This document shows positions 44,458 to 53,128 of a stretch of 64,000 nt of DNA, one piece after another (position 1 is the stretch's first letter; each line of letters opens with the position of its first letter). Source of the DNA: DATJHM01 sp963777355 (GTDB taxonomy: Bacteria > Chloroflexota > Ktedonobacteria > Ktedonobacterales > Ktedonobacteraceae). The notes under the pieces are model-generated. The model was given only the letters and a program-made list of their open reading frames with translations. It was not told where the DNA came from and did not search any database. A program made the position numbers and the translations under genes. The stretch covers positions 40,380-104,379 of the forward strand of contig CAVZQK010000029.1 of the NCBI GenBank assembly GCA_963777355.1, in the 5' to 3' direction.

Positions 44458-46116
44458 ATGCAGCCCTCGCTACCTGATATCACATCTCTTTCAAAAGAAG
44501 TACAACCATATGATGTCTTAATCGTTGGAGCTGGACCCGTAGGGATGACTCTTGCTTTGACATTGCGTCGGGCCGGTATCCGTGTTCTTCTCGTTGATCG
44601 CGAAGAGAAGACTGGGACGACAACACGTGCAGCAATTGTCTGGCCGCGTACACTGGAAGAATTGGATCTGCTTGGCATCGTTGATGGTTGGCAACGCGAT
44701 GGAGTACCGCTTGAGGAAATGCATTTCCATCTAAACACTGCTCAACCAATTATTGTTCCTGTTGCACAGAATGAGAGTCCACACGCTCATCCTCGCGGGA
44801 TCGGGCAGGATCGTACAGAAGCTTTGCTTGATAGCGCGATTCGCTCTAGTGGGGCAGACTATTTTCGGGGCGTTGAGGTTGTTTCCTTGAATCTTCAGCT
44901 TGAAGGAGAAGGGGTCGCTGCAACGCTACGTTCTTCAGATGGACAAGAGACGAAAATAACCGCGACCTGGCTGGTCGGCTGTGATGGTTCTAAGAGTATT
45001 GTTCGCGAAAGTGCAGGTATTCAGCGTAGCGGCAGGCGCAATGCTGGTATGCAGGTTATTCAGGGAGATTTTAGGCTCCAGACCTCATTTGCTCTGGCAC
45101 CCGGCCACGCTTATTTCTGGCGCGGCTCGGAAGGCTCTCTCCTCTTAATGATCCCAGAATCAATCGATGAGCATTATCGTATTCTTGTTGTTCTGCCAGA
45201 TGATGGCAGTCACGAGACGCCGACTCTAGAAGATATTCAGGAGCGAGCTCAGGCCTTTATACCGGATTTGCAGCTCTACGATACACGCTGGCGCAATCGG
45301 TTTCGTACACAACAATTGAATGCGGAGAAATATCGCGTCGGACATGCTTTTATTGCGGGCGATGCCGCCCATGTCTGGGTACCAATCGGCGGCCAGGGTA
45401 TGAATGTTGGCATTCAGGATGCGTTTAATCTAGGCTGGAAGCTGGCTGAAGTTATCAAGGGAAGACTCTCAGATGCTATCCTTGATACGTATGAGGCAGA
45501 ACGTAGACCGATTGCGCAGGATGAAGTTACTCTAACGAGTCGTATGTACGATTTGCTTACCGCACAGACGCCAGTCCACGAAGTCATTCGCAGTCTTATC
45601 CCTCTTGTATTCGGCCTCTCACCAATCGCGGGACGTATTGCCGCAAGCTTTTCAGAACTTGGTATTCGCTACTCTCCCAATCTCCTGGTCGAGAAAGATC
45701 CCGGTGGGGCTGGACCAACAACTGGTATGCGAGCTCCTGATGCCTCTCTCATCCATCTCCCTCAAGGAGAATCTCTTCGCCTTTTCGACCTCTTTCGCCC
45801 TGGTCATTGGATTGCGCTTGCCTGGGTCTTTGCTGCCAATGATGTACAAAATGTCCTCGAACCGCTTCACTTGCTCAATAAATCTCTTGGAGCAGAGGTA
45901 TTTGTGATTGATGCCTCTAAATCTGGTCTTCAACTAGAATCGCCAGATCAGCATATTGAATATTTGCGAGATCCTGCGCAATTAGCCTGTACAGCCTATC
46001 ACGTTTATCATTCCAGCTTGCACTTGATTCGTCCAGATGGCGTAATCGCATTTCGTAGCAAACTTCCAGCTTCTTCACTCCGGCATTTTATCGATATTCT
46101 GCTGAAGTCTCATTAA
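44458..46116 (+). CDS. FAD-dependent aromatic monooxygenase family protein
   Basis: A 552-aa flavoprotein of the p-hydroxybenzoate hydroxylase superfamily. DVLIVGAGPVGMTLALTLRRAG is the FAD-binding GxGxxG, ATWLVGCDGSKSIVRESAGI the DG motif for FAD and NAD(P)H, and AFIAGDAAHVWVPIGGQGMNVGIQDAFNLGWKL the second FAD motif (GD). A C-terminal thioredoxin-like segment (about 430-550) fits the group that includes PgaE and MhpA, which hydroxylate aromatic rings using NAD(P)H and oxygen. The substrate is unknown. A GAAGGGAG run precedes the ATG. Its promoter region is largely replaced by the repeat at 44221-44437. Confidence 0.9.
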   Translation: MQPSLPDITSLSKEVQPYDVLIVGAGPVGMTLALTLRRAGIRVLLVDREEKTGTTTRAAIVWPRTLEELDLLGIVDGWQRDGVPLEEMHFHLNTAQPIIVPVAQNESPHAHPRGIGQDRTEALLDSAIRSSGADYFRGVEVVSLNLQLEGEGVAATLRSSDGQETKITATWLVGCDGSKSIVRESAGIQRSGRRNAGMQVIQGDFRLQTSFALAPGHAYFWRGSEGSLLLMIPESIDEHYRILVVLPDDGSHETPTLEDIQERAQAFIPDLQLYDTRWRNRFRTQQLNAEKYRVGHAFIAGDAAHVWVPIGGQGMNVGIQDAFNLGWKLAEVIKGRLSDAILDTYEAERRPIAQDEVTLTSRMYDLLTAQTPVHEVIRSLIPLVFGLSPIAGRIAASFSELGIRYSPNLLVEKDPGGAGPTTGMRAPDASLIHLPQGESLRLFDLFRPGHWIALAWVFAANDVQNVLEPLHLLNKSLGAEVFVIDASKSGLQLESPDQHIEYLRDPAQLACTAYHVYHSSLHLIRPDGVIAFRSKLPASSLRHFIDILLKSH

Positions 46117-46119
46117 ACT

Positions 46120-46325
46120 CTGCTCGCCCCACAGACGGGCATAGGGTCGGCTGTTGACCCTGTGGGGATGACCTCTCGCTCGCCACAGAGGGATAGGTCG
46201 GCTGTGACCGTGCTGTTTTGGCCACCTACCACCACCTCGCTCCGCAGACGGGCGTAGGGTCGGCTGTTGATCTCTGACCGTCTCGCCCACCACCCACCTC
46301 GCCCCACAGATGCGCGTAGGGGCAG
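46120..46325 (+). repeat. short-repeat family 2, four imperfect units
   Basis: Units end CATAGGGTCGGCTGTTGA (46140-46157), GATAGGTCGGCTGTGA (46192-46207), CGTAGGGTCGGCTGTTGA (46253-46270) and a diverged CGTAGGGGCAGCGATTATTG (46315 on). Each is preceded by a CTCGCYCCRCAGA-like run. Spacing is about 52-62 bases. The region fills the gap between convergent genes; the many small frames across it are repeat-derived. Confidence 0.65.
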
Positions 46326-46328
46326 CGA

Positions 46329-46709
46329 TTATTGAACCTGATGGCCCGCATTCCGTAAAACTTGCAAGGCACTCTCAAGATCGCTTTCTTTAATCAGCAG
46401 ATAATCATTTGCATAGGTTGCGATTCCCAGGATACTAATATTTGCCTCGGCGAGAGGGATAGCTAGCGAGACATGTACGCCTGAGAGCGACAGATCGAAA
46501 GGGCCTTGTACCTGCACACAGCGCCAATCGCGCTCTGCTTGAATATCATCGGGTACATTCTCTTGCAGACAAACGACTGAAAGCTCCTGCTCTGTGCGCG
46601 TCAGCGAAACGAAGTCTCCGATAAGCGCCCAGGTAGGAATATGCCCGTTGGGCTGAAGTTCGCAGACGGCATATTTGTGAGGCATGGGGCAAAGAGTTAA
46701 ACTTCGCAT
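46329..46709 (-). CDS. ACT-domain protein
   Basis: A 126-aa protein. The C-terminal 70 residues, WRCVQVQGPFDLSLSGVHVSLAIPLAEANISILGIATYANDYLLIKESDLESALQVLRNAGHQV, follow the beta-alpha-beta-beta-alpha-beta order of ACT_7-type small-molecule-binding domains, which often bind amino acids. The N-terminal half forms a second, less obvious ACT-like unit (WALIGDFVSLTRTEQELSVVC). No enzyme is fused, so it is a free-standing ligand-binding regulator candidate. ATG 46709 is preferred over 46757 on the weak GGAA upstream. Confidence 0.78.
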   Translation of the reverse strand: MRSLTLCPMPHKYAVCELQPNGHIPTWALIGDFVSLTRTEQELSVVCLQENVPDDIQAERDWRCVQVQGPFDLSLSGVHVSLAIPLAEANISILGIATYANDYLLIKESDLESALQVLRNAGHQVQ

Positions 46710-46757
46710 AGGTCTTCCTGACTCCTTTGGGCATAATTCTGGTGAAAGGATAGGCAA

Positions 46758-47095
46758 GAAGCTCTCCCTCTCGTAAAAATATGGTTGCAGACCTGCTTAT
46801 GAAGATTAGCTTCGCCTCTCTTCTGAATGCGTTGGCGATTCTTCTAACAGGTCTGGTTTCTCCTCTTTTGCCCTGCTGGCGTCTGCTTCTTTGACAGCAA
46901 CCGTGACAGCAACCACAGAGAGACAGGTTTCTTTATAAAGAATACTCATCTAATTGTATACGATTTTCCGGTACTTCGCACGCCCCTCTTTATTTCTATA
47001 GTTATTTTGTCTATATTGCTATTTATCGCTCTTTAGCTGATCTGTTTATCGACATGTTGTTTCGTTATAATTATTGTAAGTAACAAGGAGGGATT
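46758..47095. other. intergenic region without recognised genes
   Basis: 338-base divergent spacer; nothing recognised apart from AT-rich sequence upstream of the strong AAGGAGGG of the next gene. Confidence 0.4.
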
Positions 47096-47869
47096 ATGAG
47101 CTACCTTTTTAAAGATACCGATAGGGCGGCACGACGATTACAGGTCCTGGCAGACGTATTTGCCTCCTCAAGTCGTACATTTCTACAAGATAGCGTAAGT
47201 AGTGTGCCAGAACTTGCTGTAGATCTGGGATGTGGACCAGGATATACTACCTATCTTCTCGCTGCTACAACGGGGAGCATACACACAATTGGTCTCGATA
47301 GTTCCGAACATTTTCTCGCTCTTGCTGAGCAGAAGGCAACGGATCGGATCGCATTTCTACGCCATGATGTAACACAGGTTCCTTTTCCTACTGGACTGTG
47401 CAATCTTATCTCCTGCCGTATGCTGCTCACTCACCTGCAAAATCCAGTTTCCGTGATCGAACACTGGCTGACGCAATTGCAACTACACGGCCTATTGCTT
47501 ATGGAAGAAGTAGAGTGGATTCAGACTGAGAATTCTGTATTTCGTGCTTATCTGGATATTGTGGCTGTCCTACTGGAGCAGCAGAAAAATCAGCTCTATA
47601 TTGGCCCATTTCTAGACAAAATGCAACTCACGGGCAATGTAAAGCGCAATATGAGCCGTGTCTACCGTTTCCCTGTCTCTACAAAGCAGGCGGCAAGTAT
47701 GTTTTCTCTGAATGTCGCCGCCTGGAAAGACCAGCCATTTATTCAGCAGCATTACGACTTGAACAGAATTGAGCAACTTGAGCAGGACCTGGAAGAATTG
47801 GCTATCTCTTCCACAAAAGAGGGTGAGATTACCTGGGGTATGCGCCAGCTTGCTTATGAGCGACTATAA
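47096..47869 (+). CDS. class I SAM-dependent methyltransferase
   Basis: A 257-aa methyltransferase. LAVDLGCGPGYTTYLLAA is SAM motif I (residues about 41-58), HTIGLDSSEHFLALAEQ the strand-2 acid, RIAFLRHDVTQVPFP the adenine-contacting acid, and LHGLLLMEEVEWIQTEN the fifth strand. AAGGAGGG lies just upstream of the ATG, one of the best in the window. It is the fourth small Rossmann methyltransferase of this segment (besides trmB). Substrate unknown. Confidence 0.87.
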   Translation: MSYLFKDTDRAARRLQVLADVFASSSRTFLQDSVSSVPELAVDLGCGPGYTTYLLAATTGSIHTIGLDSSEHFLALAEQKATDRIAFLRHDVTQVPFPTGLCNLISCRMLLTHLQNPVSVIEHWLTQLQLHGLLLMEEVEWIQTENSVFRAYLDIVAVLLEQQKNQLYIGPFLDKMQLTGNVKRNMSRVYRFPVSTKQAASMFSLNVAAWKDQPFIQQHYDLNRIEQLEQDLEELAISSTKEGEITWGMRQLAYERL

Positions 47870-47890
47870 GCGGAGAGATAGTATTTTTCT

Positions 47891-48274
47891 ATGAGAATCC
47901 AGCGTTTTGACCATCTGGTCCTGACTGTAAAAAGTATCGAGGCAACCTGCGAATTTTACTCGCAGGTGCTTGGTATGCAGGTTCTTGAGTTTGAAGGGGG
48001 CCGTAAGGCGCTGCAATTTGGGAATCAGAAAATAAATTTGCATGTCAACGCGAAGATCCCACGTGAGCAGACAGAAACACCTCGAAGCTTACCCGAAGAG
48101 ATTCGCCAGTTCATCGCCGATCTCCATCGTGAAATGCCAACGATGAGCTGGCGAGAAATCGCCGAGATCGGCTTCATTCGCTTTGGCAGAAAGCCCTCCC
48201 ATCACAGTGTCAAGCACATTGCGACCTCTGGCTCACCCCACCGCTCATTGCCCGCCGATTGGCCGATGTTTTGA
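47891..48274 (+). pseudogene. chimeric frame: truncated VOC/glyoxalase fused to a transposase HTH fragment
   Basis: Residues 1-57 (MRIQRFDHLVLTVKSIEATC to QKINLHVNAK) are the first half of a VOC-family metalloenzyme (glyoxalase/virulence-protein type), with the His ligand in FDHLV. At about 48060-48075 the homology ends; the rest of the VOC domain, including its later metal ligands, is missing. Instead RSLPEEIRQFIADLHREMPTMSWREIAEIGFIRFGRKPSHHSVKHI follows, which resembles the helix-turn-helix of integrase-type (IS481-like) transposases and is also incomplete. The frame is a fusion made by an insertion/deletion; both halves should be inactive. Confidence 0.62.
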
Positions 48275-48301
48275 CACTCAAACTTGCCTCTGGAGGATTG
48301 T

Positions 48302-48985
48302 ATGGTTGAACCAGCGAAATTTTCACATGTGTTATGGATTGGTGGTTCCCCCTGTGCCGGGAAGTCCAGCATCTGCCTTGATATTGCTCGTCGTTATGTT
48401 ATCCTGGATTATCGGCTCGATCCGATGGGACGCAACCATCTGAGGCGACGGCTGGCCGCTGGCGATGAACGGATGCGAGCCTTTTTGAATATGAGCATGC
48501 AGCAGCGCTGGGTCGAGCGCTCAGTCGAAACGCTGGTTGAAGAAACGGTGGAGTCGTGGAAACGAGAAGGTGAGTTGGCAATTGAAGACTTGCTGCACTT
48601 GCCTGACGATTGGTTTATTCTCGTTGAAGGAAACTTCTTTCCTGAAGCCATCGCTCCTTTGCTGAGCAGCTCCCATCAAGCCATCTGGCTTACACCATCA
48701 GATGACTTCTGCAAGCAGATCAGGCACCGACGTCATACCGAACAAGCCGAAAGGAGGAAACAACATGGCCTGATCGAAGAGATGCACGATCAAGAAAAAC
48801 ATATCGGCAACCTCATTGCCAGAGATTGCCAGCTCGCTCACTATGTGCGCAAGCAAGCAACACAACAGAGCCTGCCCTCTCAGATTGTCGATGAGACACG
48901 TTCTTTAGACGAAATGATCAGACTCGTCGAGCAGCACTTTGAACCATATATCAAAGTGCGTATCAAACAATTCGTCCCATTCTGA
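48302..48985 (+). CDS. P-loop kinase-like protein
   Basis: A 227-aa P-loop protein. Walker A is GGSPCAGKSSI (residues about 13-23) and WFILVEGNFFPEAI a likely Walker B strand. LGxxPCAGKSS is a kinase-type loop as in shikimate, adenylylsulfate or nucleotide kinases, and the RHRRHTEQAERRK segment could be the arginine-rich lid. No family is recognised. ATG 48302 follows GGAGG by 5 bases. It begins 27 bases after the chimeric frame and next to the degraded hydrolase, at the edge of a rearranged region. Confidence 0.72.
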   Translation: MVEPAKFSHVLWIGGSPCAGKSSICLDIARRYVILDYRLDPMGRNHLRRRLAAGDERMRAFLNMSMQQRWVERSVETLVEETVESWKREGELAIEDLLHLPDDWFILVEGNFFPEAIAPLLSSSHQAIWLTPSDDFCKQIRHRRHTEQAERRKQHGLIEEMHDQEKHIGNLIARDCQLAHYVRKQATQQSLPSQIVDETRSLDEMIRLVEQHFEPYIKVRIKQFVPF

Positions 48986-49026
48986 TGGGGTCAATCTCAG
49001 GCCAAAAGAGAGATGATAGCTCGCTT

Positions 49027-49590
49027 TTATGGCTGATGTAAAAATGTATGGACAACCCGGTAGAAATCATCTGGTTGGGAGATAAAGGGCGTGTGACCTG
49101 CCTGATGAAAGGTGTGAGCCTGAGCCTGTGATAGAGATTACGTAGAGCCAGACGCCGAGCTTCCGTCGTGGCAGGATCGTCGTCTGATTGCAGTATGAGC
49201 ATTTTTCCTGACCACGTTTTGAGGTCATCAGGTGCAAAATTGTAGTTGAGACGATAATCGATGGTCTCGTCGAATGAACTGACGATATCTGCGCGTGTGA
49301 GGTTCGCTATCAGTTCGCGTAAGAACGCTTGCCAGAAGAGCGTTTCTTCTGGTCCGATGAGAGTGCTTTTATCACCCCCTGTTGTATTAAGAATTGCACC
49401 ACACTCAATGGAAGGAGCGTGACAAGGGGTTTTCCAAGCTTTGTGGCTTTTCCAAGCCGTTTATCCGGACCCCCTGTGTTTAGTAAGATAAGATGACTGA
49501 CTCGCTCAGGATATTTTCGCACGAAGCACTGACCAACATCCCCACCAAAGGAGGCGGCAAACAGAATAACTTTTTCGCTGGAAAGTCTGT
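49027..49590 (-). pseudogene. decayed alpha/beta hydrolase, multiple frameshifts
   Basis: Read on the minus strand. VILFAASFGGDVGQCFVRKYPERVSHLILLNTGGP (about 49430-49590) is the nucleophile elbow region (A-x-S-x-GG). A second frame gives EETLFWQAFLRELIANLTRADIV...WSGKMLILQSDDDPATT, the acid strand. A third gives HTFHQAGHTPFISQPDDFYR, with the catalytic His, and ends at the stop 49027-49029. The N-terminal part of the fold is missing. Two frameshifts plus truncation mark it as a true pseudogene. Confidence 0.7.
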
Positions 49591-49782
49591 CAAGGGGCAG
49601 CTTGGAGCGCCTTTCCCCTGTTGGCAGACGACGATCTTCACGGCGCGGAAATCTGCCTACTCTCCGCTTTTTCCCCTCCCCCCAAAAAGTGTCCAGGAGA
49701 GATGGATGAAAGGGGAGAAATAAACCTATGCTAGAATAAGAGAAATAAACAAATTGAGAAAGAAATTGAAGAGGAAACATTG

Positions 49783-50283
49783 ATGCAAGATCGTTTAGCA
49801 GAAGCGATTCAACTACGTGAAATAGGACGGGCCAAACAAGATCAAGCTATTCTGGAGGAAGCACGAACGCTCCTTTTAGCATTGGCGGCAGACTACCCAG
49901 ATGATGCCAGCGTCACTTTTCAGACCGCAGTGGTGTATGACAATCTGGGACTTGAACGAGAATCCATCCCTTTCTATCTAAAGGCCTTCGACCAGGGCCT
50001 TACTGGAGCAGATCTTGAGAGAGCTTTAATGGGCCTGGGAAGCACATATCGTGTACTTGGGGAGTATCAGCAAGCAAAGGAAATATTACTTCGAGGGATG
50101 AGGGAATTTCCTCATAACCGGGCTATCCAGGTCTTTCTTGCGATGACTCTGTACAATTTGCAGGAGTACAAGGAAGCGATGGAGCTCGTTTTGAGCAATT
50201 TGCTGGAGACTACCTCGGACGAAAAGCTTCAGTATTTCAAACGAGCTATTTCGTACTACGCGCTCCATCTTGATGAAACTTAG
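49783..50283 (+). CDS. TPR protein
   Basis: A 166-aa soluble protein of about four TPR-like hairpins: LLALAADYPDDASVTFQTAVVYDNLGLERESIPFYLKAF, LERALMGLGSTYRVLGEYQQAKEILLRGMREFP, and NRAIQVFLAMTLYNLQEYKEAMELVLSNLLE. It resembles the short tetratricopeptide proteins of Firmicutes and Chloroflexota (PF12688-like), a protein-interaction role of unknown partner. ATG 49783 has GAGG 8 bases upstream. The stop codon at 50281-50283 coincides with the first base of repeat family 3. Confidence 0.8.
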   Translation: MQDRLAEAIQLREIGRAKQDQAILEEARTLLLALAADYPDDASVTFQTAVVYDNLGLERESIPFYLKAFDQGLTGADLERALMGLGSTYRVLGEYQQAKEILLRGMREFPHNRAIQVFLAMTLYNLQEYKEAMELVLSNLLETTSDEKLQYFKRAISYYALHLDET

Positions 50284-50388
50284 TTTCAGTATCCTCAAAC
50301 GGGTTGAGAAAGGACAAGGGCTCCTGCTGCCTCTGAAAAGGAATGTTACAACAGGAAAAACAAAAGGTTAAGTGGAGATGTATTAGGG
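50283..50388 (+). repeat. interspersed repeat family 3, copy 2
   Basis: Begins GTTTCAGTATCCTCA at the last base of the TPR stop codon and ends GAGATGTATTAGG. Clearly homologous to 21379-21497 with a 13-base shorter middle. Untranslated here. Confidence 0.65.
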
Positions 50389-50437
50389 ATGAGGAAAAAG
50401 TTGCACAGATCTATTCTCGCTAAACTGAGATGTTAAG

Positions 50438-51280
50438 CTAGCCCAGTGTTATCCCTGCTTGCTGAATAGCAATGCGTAGTGCAGCCATTGATTCGCGTGT
50501 GGCGCGTTCGAGACCACCATCGGGATGGACATAATGCGTTTCTAGAGAGAGCATACCTGTATAGCTATCTTCCGCCAACGCCCGCAACTGCCCGACGAAA
50601 TCTATGGTACCCTTGCCAATAATTGCCCAGTGCAGGTTCTGGTCGACGTCTTTTAGATGTACATGTAGTACGCGTTTGCGCACATGCTCATATCCCTCTG
50701 GAAAAGCGCGAGAACCTAAGATCGCTTCGTTGCCGGGGTCCCATGTCACGCCAAAGTTCTCGCTTGTAATTCGTTGTAGCAGCCAACCAGTCTCTTCGCC
50801 CGTCGCGATATTGCAGGCGTGTTCATTCTCAATAATCAGTTTCAGACCCGCCGCTTCGGTACGTTGAACCGCCTCGGAAAGCACATTGAGTACAATTTCT
50901 CGCACACTGGTTGGATCTGCTACACGTAGAAAAGAGAAGGTCCGCACAAGAGGCGCTCCAAAGAAATCTGCAAGCTCAAATGAGCGCTGCAAGATTCGCC
51001 ATTGCTCTGCCTCTTCCTCATTCTTTATCCTGTCTACACCTGTTTTTGTTTCATCCAACCATAAAGGGCATTTGAGAAATGGGGAGGCAATGGCACAGAC
51101 TCGCATCCCTTTTTGCCGCAGCAACGCCCGTATCTCTTGTAAGCTCTCGCTCTCATGAAACACAATGTTTTTCCCGTGGACCCCACGTAGTTCAACGGTG
51201 TCTACGTTCAGGTCCTGACAGACTTGTAGGGCGTGAGCAATGTCCTGGGTAATTTCGTCGGTTACAATACTAAGGTGCAC
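50438..51280 (-). CDS. sugar phosphate isomerase/epimerase (xylose isomerase-like TIM barrel)
   Basis: A 280-aa AP-endonuclease-2/xylose-isomerase-type TIM barrel. LSIVTDEITQDIAHALQVC opens strand 1; VDTVELRGVHGKNI, APLVRTFSFLR, LKLIIENEHACNIATG (metal-ligand Glu), FGVTWDPGNEAILGS (Asp), RVLHVHLKDVD (His) and GMLSLETHYVHPDGG (Glu) supply the metal site. Members isomerise or epimerise sugars and inositol derivatives. It is last in a four-gene operon with the ABC sugar importer. GTG 51280 follows AAGG by 9 bases. Confidence 0.88.
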   Translation of the reverse strand: MHLSIVTDEITQDIAHALQVCQDLNVDTVELRGVHGKNIVFHESESLQEIRALLRQKGMRVCAIASPFLKCPLWLDETKTGVDRIKNEEEAEQWRILQRSFELADFFGAPLVRTFSFLRVADPTSVREIVLNVLSEAVQRTEAAGLKLIIENEHACNIATGEETGWLLQRITSENFGVTWDPGNEAILGSRAFPEGYEHVRKRVLHVHLKDVDQNLHWAIIGKGTIDFVGQLRALAEDSYTGMLSLETHYVHPDGGLERATRESMAALRIAIQQAGITLG

Positions 51281-51362
51281 GTGCCGATACCTTCTTTCTC
51301 ATTAATGTTGAGACCACTCTTACTGAATCGGCTTTTTCGCCAATTCAGTAAGAAAGAGCATA

Positions 51363-53072
51363 TTACGCTTTGGCCAATGCCGCCGCATATTCTTTGGCTA
51401 TCAGCGTTCCACCCTGCGCCCGCCAACTACTGATCAGATCATTTACCGCACTCAGGGGATCTGTCCCTTTCATAATCCGTACTACCCTATCGTCTATTAA
51501 CGATTGTAGGACTCCGCTCTGTTTGACGGCAGTGGGAGAATAGAGGCCAAGTACTGGGTTGCGCACGCCAATTGCGAGCAGATTTCGTGTAAATGTCTGG
51601 TTATCAAGCGCGAGATGCGGATTGGCTGGAACGGAGGGATAGTAATAGGTGATTGCTCCATTGGCCTGGTTGGCCAGGCCCGGAATTTCGTTCATGCCTG
51701 TTGTCGTAGGTACTCTGGTCCCATTTGGTCCTGGCGTATTATCCCAACCATCAATTCCATAAAGGAGGAAATTAGCTTCGATGCTAAATGTTGGCGCTGC
51801 GAAGTAGTCGAGAATGCGCAACATCTCTTTTAGACGATTCTCGTTGCTACCAGTTGAGCTTGGGATGCCGGCTGCTGCATTGAATCCAGGTCCCATCCAG
51901 TGGTTCGCTGCCCCGCCATTTGCCCCAAAGGGGGTCATTACAGATAGAACGGCGTCGGGATGAATGGTTTTGAGCTTTCTTGTCTGGTCAGGTGTGCCTG
52001 TTATTGTATCCATATAGGCACCAAATTTTCCAGCAGAGAAACCGTCTTTGTTGTCCTGGCCGCTTTGTGTGAGCGAGTTGGGATAGAAAAGACCTGCCGC
52101 GTAGATTCTTCTGATGAATGCCATTGCCTGTTTAAATTCGTCTGTCTCAATGTAGTACGTCAGGCTGCCATCAGCGTTTTTGCGCCATAAGTTGGGTACA
52201 TTGAAGATGTTGAAGAAAAAGATAGCGTGAGAAGAGGTGAAGCCGCCATTTGTGGTAAAGCCCATCCCCCATGTGGACGAACTACCACCATCGGGATTTT
52301 TTTTGGTAAAGGCTTGCAGAAGGTTAAAGAGATCGTCCGCATTCTTTGGCTCGGCGATACCCAGTTTGCTGACCCAATCTTTGCGATAGAGTAGCCCATA
52401 GCCTGTTAGAGGTCGTGGCCGAGGTACTGTATAGTGCTTGCCATTAATCATTGAGTTTTGCCAGCTTAATGTGGCGATCTTTGCTAGATTTGGATAATCG
52501 TTGAGCGCACTTCCAGTTACATAGGGCGTGAGATCAGTAAAGGCTCCTTGCTGAATCGCCTGGAGGATTCCCGGAGCATAGTTTGTGTCAACCATGAAAA
52601 TATCGGGTAGGTTGCCACTTGCTAATAATGCTCCTACTTTTTCGGGATAGACATCAGATGTTACGAGATTTGCATTCCATTTGACGTTTAAGCGCTTTTC
52701 CATCTCGGCCCAGAACTTATTGCTTCCCTTCGGCGTGACCGGTGGATCACTGGTAATTGCAAAACTGTTGACTGTATCTCCGCTCCCCGGTACTGCAAAT
52801 ACGGATTGGAAAGGCGGAAGCGGGGCGGTAAATGCATCTGAAATATTAGGATCTCCAGATGGAAAATATGTTTTGCCTACTTCAGCGGTGACTGTTGCTC
52901 CTACAGACTGAGAAGACATTGTAGGAATAGCGGTCAGCTTTACGGGCTGTGCGGATGGAGAAGAATCACAGGCCGCTAGCAATGCGCCGCCACTTGTCAT
53001 CGCTGCTATTTGCATAAAACGACGCCGGCTGAGGGGGACTGGTCTGTTCTCCTGCTGGGGATTTTCGTTCAT
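51363..53072 (-). CDS. ABC transporter extracellular solute-binding lipoprotein (LplA type)
   Basis: A 569-aa lipoprotein. The signal region LSRRRFMQIAAMTSGGALLAACDSS has a twin-Arg stretch and the lipobox LAAC. The body is a family-1 solute-binding fold of the large LplA class, with N-terminal ANLVTSDVYPEKVGALLASGNLPDIFMVD, then NSMINGKHYTVPRPRPLTGYGLLYRKDWVSKLGIAEPKNADDLFNLLQAFTKKNPDG, all typical of oligosaccharide-binding proteins of Paenibacillus/Chloroflexota. ATG 53072 follows AAGGAG by 7 bases (the start at 53102 is rejected). It captures a sugar outside the cell for the two permeases that follow upstream. Confidence 0.9.
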   Translation of the reverse strand: MNENPQQENRPVPLSRRRFMQIAAMTSGGALLAACDSSPSAQPVKLTAIPTMSSQSVGATVTAEVGKTYFPSGDPNISDAFTAPLPPFQSVFAVPGSGDTVNSFAITSDPPVTPKGSNKFWAEMEKRLNVKWNANLVTSDVYPEKVGALLASGNLPDIFMVDTNYAPGILQAIQQGAFTDLTPYVTGSALNDYPNLAKIATLSWQNSMINGKHYTVPRPRPLTGYGLLYRKDWVSKLGIAEPKNADDLFNLLQAFTKKNPDGGSSSTWGMGFTTNGGFTSSHAIFFFNIFNVPNLWRKNADGSLTYYIETDEFKQAMAFIRRIYAAGLFYPNSLTQSGQDNKDGFSAGKFGAYMDTITGTPDQTRKLKTIHPDAVLSVMTPFGANGGAANHWMGPGFNAAAGIPSSTGSNENRLKEMLRILDYFAAPTFSIEANFLLYGIDGWDNTPGPNGTRVPTTTGMNEIPGLANQANGAITYYYPSVPANPHLALDNQTFTRNLLAIGVRNPVLGLYSPTAVKQSGVLQSLIDDRVVRIMKGTDPLSAVNDLISSWRAQGGTLIAKEYAAALAKA

Positions 53073-53128
53073 AGTTGGGCTCCTTAAAAAACTGTACAAC
53101 AAAAAATTAGGAGATGCGCTTGCGGGAT

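Noticed and set aside
46075..46307. Small antisense frames with a repeated NSRPYAR phrase
   Set aside because: They read across the family-2 repeats and the end of the monooxygenase gene; no start signal or domain.
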